Origin: Rhodoferax sp.
Lineage (GTDB): Bacteria; Pseudomonadota; Gammaproteobacteria; Burkholderiales; Burkholderiaceae_C
DNA length: 12,498 nt
Reading direction: 5' to 3'
Assembly (NCBI GenBank): GCA_029865675.1
Contig: JARXAU010000011.1
Location: 1 to 12,498 of the forward strand
Position numbers and translations under genes: made by a program. Every line of letters begins with the position of its first letter. Position 1 is the first letter of the stretch. Below are positions 9,206 to 12,498 of this stretch, piece after piece. The notes beneath the pieces are model-generated. The model saw only the letters and a list, made by a program, of their open reading frames with translations, searched no databases and was not told the DNA's origin.

Positions 9206-9981
9206 GGGGTTTTATCCGCTGCTAGCAAATGCCGGTAGGACTGCATGCCTAAAGCCAGAGAAAGACCACAAAACACCAGCAGAAAGCTGAGCTCGAACCG
9301 CAGTTCATCAATGCCCATGCCATAAGCTGCAACACCTTTGAAGGCCTGGTTCATATGCAGCATGGGGTTCACTTGCGCCACCGCCTGCATACCTTGGGGC
9401 ATGATTTCGAGCGGGAAAAAAGTACCACCCAGCACCAGCAGAGGCACACCAATGGCCGACAGGGCAACCACCACTTCTTCGCCACGCCGCGCAAACCGTG
9501 CACCCAAAAAAAATCCCATACCCACATAAGAAAATACCGAAAGCAGCAAAATAAATCCGCCTAACAAAAGGCTTCCGTGGTACCTGGCGCCAATCAGCAG
9601 GGCAATGCTGTAAAGCATGAAAACTTGCAACATCGCGAGCAACAACTGTGACGCGACCACGCCCAAAAAATACGCCGCAGGATGCAGTGGTGTAGTGAGC
9701 AGACGGGGCAGCGTGCCCCGTTCACGTTCGGCCGCTACTACAGCCACTGTGCCTCCCAAGCAGCTAAAAAACAGCGCCGCTCCTACCAAGATGCCAGCCG
9801 CTGCAGCGTCGAGTCCTGCGCGCATGTTGGCGTTGTGGGCATAAACCAAGCCGAACAGCAGCATCATCGTTGCTGGAAATACGGCCCAAAAAATCAGGCC
9901 GCGTTTTTGCCGCCATTGCTCGAGCAACAAGCGTTGTGCAACTGCAAGTGTTTGTGTCAATAAAAGACGGCTGCTGCGCAT
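9202..9981 (-). CDS. ABC-2 type transporter permease
   Basis: This 259-residue inner-membrane protein has six hydrophobic segments (about 29-47, 60-83, 103-130, 139-162, 171-190, 232-248), the usual ABC-2 layout. The cytoplasmic segment ERERGTLPRLLTTPL (85-99) and the GGTFFPLEIMP segment (185-195) before the last helix are family hallmarks. It forms a two-gene unit with the downstream ATPase by ATGA overlap. ATG 9981 lacks an obvious ribosome binding site. The substrate is unknown, and nothing links it to the rhodopsin operon except proximity. Confidence 0.9.
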   Translation of the reverse strand: MRSSRLLLTQTLAVAQRLLLEQWRQKRGLIFWAVFPATMMLLFGLVYAHNANMRAGLDAAAAGILVGAALFFSCLGGTVAVVAAERERGTLPRLLTTPLHPAAYFLGVVASQLLLAMLQVFMLYSIALLIGARYHGSLLLGGFILLLSVFSYVGMGFFLGARFARRGEEVVVALSAIGVPLLVLGGTFFPLEIMPQGMQAVAQVNPMLHMNQAFKGVAAYGMGIDELRFELSFLLVFCGLSLALGMQSYRHLLAADKTP

Positions 9982-10321
9982 TAAAACGAACGCTTAAAGT
10001 GGGTCGGAAACAGGGGCCAAGCCGAAGGTACCGAACGCCTTCGTGCTCCGCGCGGGCCGACGGGCTTGAGCCAGCCCGGAGTGGCGGCCCCGCGCACAAG
10101 CCGCCGATGGTAATGGTCTTGGGGTTTGCCCGGGCGAAATGCAATCAGTAGGCGCGAGGAGCAACCAAGAGCAGCGCGGTCTGAGTTCTTCGTGTCTACC
10201 GCAGCAGCGCCAAAGTATGCGCCAGCGCACGCTGCCGGGCCTGCAATGCCTCCACAGTGGCGCTGCTCGGCATTCTGCCAAGCGCGCTCTCCAACCCGGC
10301 CTATCGTTCCAGGAGTTATCT
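9982..10321. other. Divergent intergenic region with GC-rich hairpins
   Basis: This 340-base region separates the divergent permease and His-rich genes. I see no gene. Its left part contains several inverted repeats: CGAAGG...CCTTCG at 10023-10043, the nested hairpin at 10051-10094 and GGCGGC...GCCGCC at 10083-10105. The right end carries the AGGAG ribosome binding site of the His-rich gene. Clear sigma70 promoters are not evident. Confidence 0.5.
10051..10094. repeat. Nested GC-rich hairpin
   Basis: CGCGGGCCG (10051-10059) pairs with CGGCCCCGCG (10085-10094) with a single bulged base. It encloses a second perfect stem, CGGGCT (10061-10066) with AGCCCG (10073-10078), with a 6-base loop. It resembles a REP-like palindromic element or a structured RNA and is not placed as a terminator, since both neighbours are transcribed away from it. 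Confidence 0.5.
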
Positions 10322-10801
10322 ATGTACACCGCACCATCAAAAGAACCCATTCAAAAGGGAGCGCACGCTCCCCAGCACTTGCACGAACAGGCTGCCGAGC
10401 ACCACGAGCAAGCGGCCAAGCACCACAAAACTGCAGCAAACTGCTGCGCGTCGGGCGACATGGACGGTGCGGACCACCATGCCAGATCTGCACAAGGACA
10501 TGCAGTCCATGCGGGCGCGCATTGGATTGATCACAAGTCCTTGCCTGAAACTTCCGGCACCATCAGCAAAATTTTGTACAACCTGCACGGCGATTCGGAC
10601 GGGTTCTTGCTGGACGGCGACCGGCAAGTTCATTTTCCACCGCACATGTCGGCGGACTTGCTCAAGGCCGTTAAGGTGGGCGAAAAAATCAAGGTGCACG
10701 CTGTGAAACCCCGCGCGGCAGATGTGTTGGTTGCCGCGGCTGTCACTTCTGCAAGCGGAACAGTGGTGGTCGACCACGGCCCAGACCCTAAGAAGCACTA
10801 A
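10322..10801 (+). CDS. His-rich repeat protein of unknown function
   Basis: This 159-residue protein has no signal peptide or membrane segment. Residues 15-71 hold 13 His residues and include three 7-residue units (HEQAAEH, HEQAAKH, HKTAANC), predicted helical, followed by a CC pair; metal binding is a reasonable guess. Residues 77-130 look like a separate small beta-rich domain (SGTISKILYNLHGDSDGFLL, then VHFPPHMS and VGEKIKVHAV), OB-fold-like in character. I recall similar unnamed proteins in Burkholderiales but no known function. ATG 10322 has AGGAG eight bases upstream; the open frame continues to 10139 but that extension lacks a ribosome binding site and is rejected. It is a single-gene unit; the neighbouring genes give no hint of its job. 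Confidence 0.8.
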   Translation: MYTAPSKEPIQKGAHAPQHLHEQAAEHHEQAAKHHKTAANCCASGDMDGADHHARSAQGHAVHAGAHWIDHKSLPETSGTISKILYNLHGDSDGFLLDGDRQVHFPPHMSADLLKAVKVGEKIKVHAVKPRAADVLVAAAVTSASGTVVVDHGPDPKKH

Positions 10802-10821
10802 ACCCGCAAGCTTCACGGCGG

Positions 10822-11055
10822 TCAACGGCAGCGCTGGTTCGAAGCGGTGCCTTGACCCCGATTTGCCATCTGGAGTGGATGCAGCGCCGTGGGTGACGTC
10901 AGCCCGCCCGGGGCCACCGTCATCAAGAACACTGACGCCAGGCCAACGCGGGCAAGGTAAGGGCGCAAAAATGGCAGAAAGCGGGTGAGGAGTCTGGCGC
11001 CTTGGATTTGGGGCGTTCGGTGGTGATGCAGCTTTAGGTGGGCCAGGGAGCGCAC
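10822..11055 (-). pseudogene. Possible remnant of an ABC exporter N-terminus
   Basis: A 77-codon minus-strand frame from GTG contains RFLPFLRPYLARVGLASVFL, then PTALHPL. This resembles the first membrane helix of MsbA-like ABC exporters, which often read like 'LLPFLRPYRARVALALVFL...P.AL..LID'. After about 35 residues the likeness stops, and no downstream ABC exporter core or ATPase follows. The call rests on pattern memory only; a chance hydrophobic frame is possible. Confidence 0.25.
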
Positions 11056-11317
11056 ATGGCAAGCGTCTTGCAGAGTCCTACTGTCCTACCTGCGGCGCGA
11101 CCGTGGGCGCTCTGCAGGCGGGCTTGGGTTCCGAGCAACGGCGGCGCAACGGCCTGGGCGAGGATGCATGTGAATGCACGGTTTGACGAATTAGCCGTCC
11201 CGCGAACAACCTCCAATTCCCGACACGCCCCACACCAAAGCGCACTTGCTGGTCATTGCCCCGCGCGTTCATGGAGCCGCCAAGCACCGCAACTTCGGCG
11301 AATTCCCTTGCGTACCA

Positions 11318-11355
11318 CCCGCCCGAGGTGCCACGCAGCTGCGATGTCGGGCGGG
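11318..11355 (-). terminator. Long hairpin downstream of the carbonic anhydrase gene
   Basis: CCCGCCCGA (11318-11326) and TCGGGCGGG (11347-11355) form a perfect 9-base stem; the 20-base loop contains a further 10-base palindrome CGCAGCTGCG (11334-11343). It begins 19 bases after the stop codon on the minus strand. There is no T run, so it may be a bidirectional or factor-assisted terminator for the convergent genes. Confidence 0.45.
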
Positions 11356-11373
11356 ACCGGTTTTGTGCGGAAG

Positions 11374-12231
11374 TTACTTGATTTTCGACAGCAGGTTCAC
11401 TTCAGTGACCAAGTTGCGCACGCCGTGGGCGTGGTCTTCCTTGAACACGTTGCCCTCGCACCATTTGCCCACGCTTTGTGTGCTGACCTTGATGGCCTTG
11501 GGCCGCACGCTCCACGAGACTTGCAAGGGAGAGCCCTTTTCGTTGTAGGCGGGGCCGGTGGTGGAGCCCGCGTACTGCACCGGTGTACCGGTGTTGGTCG
11601 GAATGTTTAACGCCTGTTGGTAGCCGTTGCGCTGGCCCAGTTCTACGAATTTATTGAAATCTGCCGCCTTGTCATCATTGACCAGCACGAACACCTGGGC
11701 CTCTACGCGGAGCTGAGGGTTGGACAGGCTTTCGCTCAGGCATGCACCCAATGTCGGCCCCGGGATCACCTGGGCGGAGGAGTGGACATAGTGCAACTCG
11801 ACGGTATCACCGGTATTCAAGCCGCCATGGGCTCCCATGCACACGTCTTTGGCTAGCTTGGTTTTCTCGGCGGCAGACAATTTTCCGCTGTAGACAAACC
11901 CTGTTTCGCCACCGTGGCCATTGCCATTACCGGCAAATTTCATGAAGTCGCCGCCTTTGTGCTCGGCGTTGGCATGGAAATGGATGTTGCACAGATTCAT
12001 CGACTGATAAGCCGGTGCTGCAGCAAAGGACCGAGCGTTTTTGCCAACTTTTGCCGTAATGTCGCGCGGGGACTGAGGGCCAAAACCCTTTCCGTCAGTG
12101 GCGCTGATTAAGGCAGCGTTTTGCGCTTTGATGGTGCTATCGGCCGCAGCGCTGGATCCGTTCTCTGATGCGAATCCAGTAACAGTCAAGGTCATGGCAG
12201 CCAGGGCGAAAATTTTTTTTTGGGTTTTCAT
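11374..12231 (-). CDS. Secreted delta-class carbonic anhydrase
   Basis: This 285-residue protein should interconvert CO2 and bicarbonate in the periplasm or outside the cell. An N-terminal signal peptide (MKTQKKIFALAAMTLTVTGFA, cleavage near residue 21) precedes the mature domain. LCNIHFHANAEHKGGDF (80-96) and VELHYVHSSAQV (144-155) are strong marks of bacterial delta-class enzymes; they also mirror the alpha-class HxH and ELHxVH zinc segments, so H84, H86 and H147 are the likely zinc ligands and E145 the supporting Glu. Cys at 81, 131, 164 and 258 could form disulfides outside the cytoplasm. The C-terminal half has the conserved NTGTPVQYAGSTTGPAYNEK (213-232) and EDHAHGVRNLV (265-275). ATG 12231 has AGAAGA just upstream and starts the signal peptide; the frame is open to 12468, but that 79-residue extension has no such features. 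Confidence 0.88.
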   Translation of the reverse strand: MKTQKKIFALAAMTLTVTGFASENGSSAAADSTIKAQNAALISATDGKGFGPQSPRDITAKVGKNARSFAAAPAYQSMNLCNIHFHANAEHKGGDFMKFAGNGNGHGGETGFVYSGKLSAAEKTKLAKDVCMGAHGGLNTGDTVELHYVHSSAQVIPGPTLGACLSESLSNPQLRVEAQVFVLVNDDKAADFNKFVELGQRNGYQQALNIPTNTGTPVQYAGSTTGPAYNEKGSPLQVSWSVRPKAIKVSTQSVGKWCEGNVFKEDHAHGVRNLVTEVNLLSKIK

Positions 12232-12498
12232 TGATCTTCTTTGATTTAAAAGCTTAAAAAAGGCGGAGCAAAAAGACCGTACACGGATGTTCCGCACACT
12301 CTCGGCCTCAAAGCAACGCCAGTTGATTCTAGTTAGAGGTTGTTGCAAGCAGATGAAAAAACATAGCGCACGTTCATGCATAGGAAACGCCGATGCCTTA
12401 AAGATCGTCGCCGACCCCAGCCCAACACAAGCTAGCGCGTACACCCGCACGGAAGTTGGGTGTTTCACAGCAACACATCGGTCGTTGATGGGCGAAAA

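Larger units (their letters stand above)
10802..11373. other. 570-base region without an intact gene
   Basis: No complete gene is recognised between the convergent His-rich and carbonic anhydrase genes. The left part may hold a remnant of an ABC exporter gene on the minus strand; the right end contains a long hairpin after the carbonic anhydrase stop. Remaining open frames have no start signals or known motifs. Confidence 0.5.

Noticed and set aside
10989..11186. Plus-strand frame with YCPTCG and CEC, like a zinc ribbon
   Set aside because: It has no start codon after the upstream stop and is only about 65 codons; likely chance or an unidentifiable relic.
11038..11610. 190-residue plus-strand open frame
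   Set aside because: Half of it is antisense to the carbonic anhydrase gene and it has no ribosome binding site or motif.
12232..12468. 79-codon N-terminal extension of the carbonic anhydrase frame
   Set aside because: The signal peptide begins at ATG 12231 with a ribosome binding site; the extension has no conserved features and probably holds the promoter.

Overview
The window is bacterial chromosomal DNA, most likely from a freshwater betaproteobacterium of the Burkholderiales (Comamonadaceae-like). This is inferred from the character of the MerR-type regulator, the ABC-2 transporter pair and the His-rich protein, not from any marker gene. No rRNA, tRNA, CRISPR array, transposase or integrase is visible.

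Left half (about 60-6490, all on the minus strand): a complete proteorhodopsin photosystem operon. Transcription order is proteorhodopsin, crtE, a fused crtI-crtB gene, crtY, blh. Together these convert prenyl diphosphates to GGPP, phytoene, lycopene, beta-carotene and finally retinal, the chromophore of the rhodopsin. The carotenoid genes overlap or nearly touch. A hairpin separates the rhodopsin gene from crtE and could reduce readthrough, giving more opsin than enzyme. The rhodopsin has the Asp/Thr/Glu motif of a proton pump, Leu at the colour-tuning position (green-absorbing type) and Phe where carotenoid-antenna rhodopsins have Gly. The most unusual item is the single continuous frame joining phytoene desaturase (N-terminal) to phytoene synthase (C-terminal).

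Middle (6487-8224): a gap of about 790 bases without a confident gene, then a divergently oriented MerR-type regulator. The regulator looks like a CarH/LitR relative whose middle domain has lost the B12-ligating His motif and whose C-terminal domain carries a CxCxxH motif. The gap holds three TTTGA direct repeats at 11-12 base spacing (candidate operator), candidate promoters in both directions, a perfect palindrome next to the rhodopsin promoter, and an uncertain 214-codon open frame that abuts the rhodopsin ATG.

Right half (8276-12231): an ABC-2 exporter pair on the minus strand (permease then ATPase, ATGA overlap); a divergent intergenic region with a nested GC-rich hairpin; a small His-rich repeat protein on the plus strand; a 570-base region with at most gene remnants; and a secreted delta-class carbonic anhydrase on the minus strand. 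A carbonic anhydrase near a light-driven proton pump suggests, without proving, a link between light energy and bicarbonate handling.
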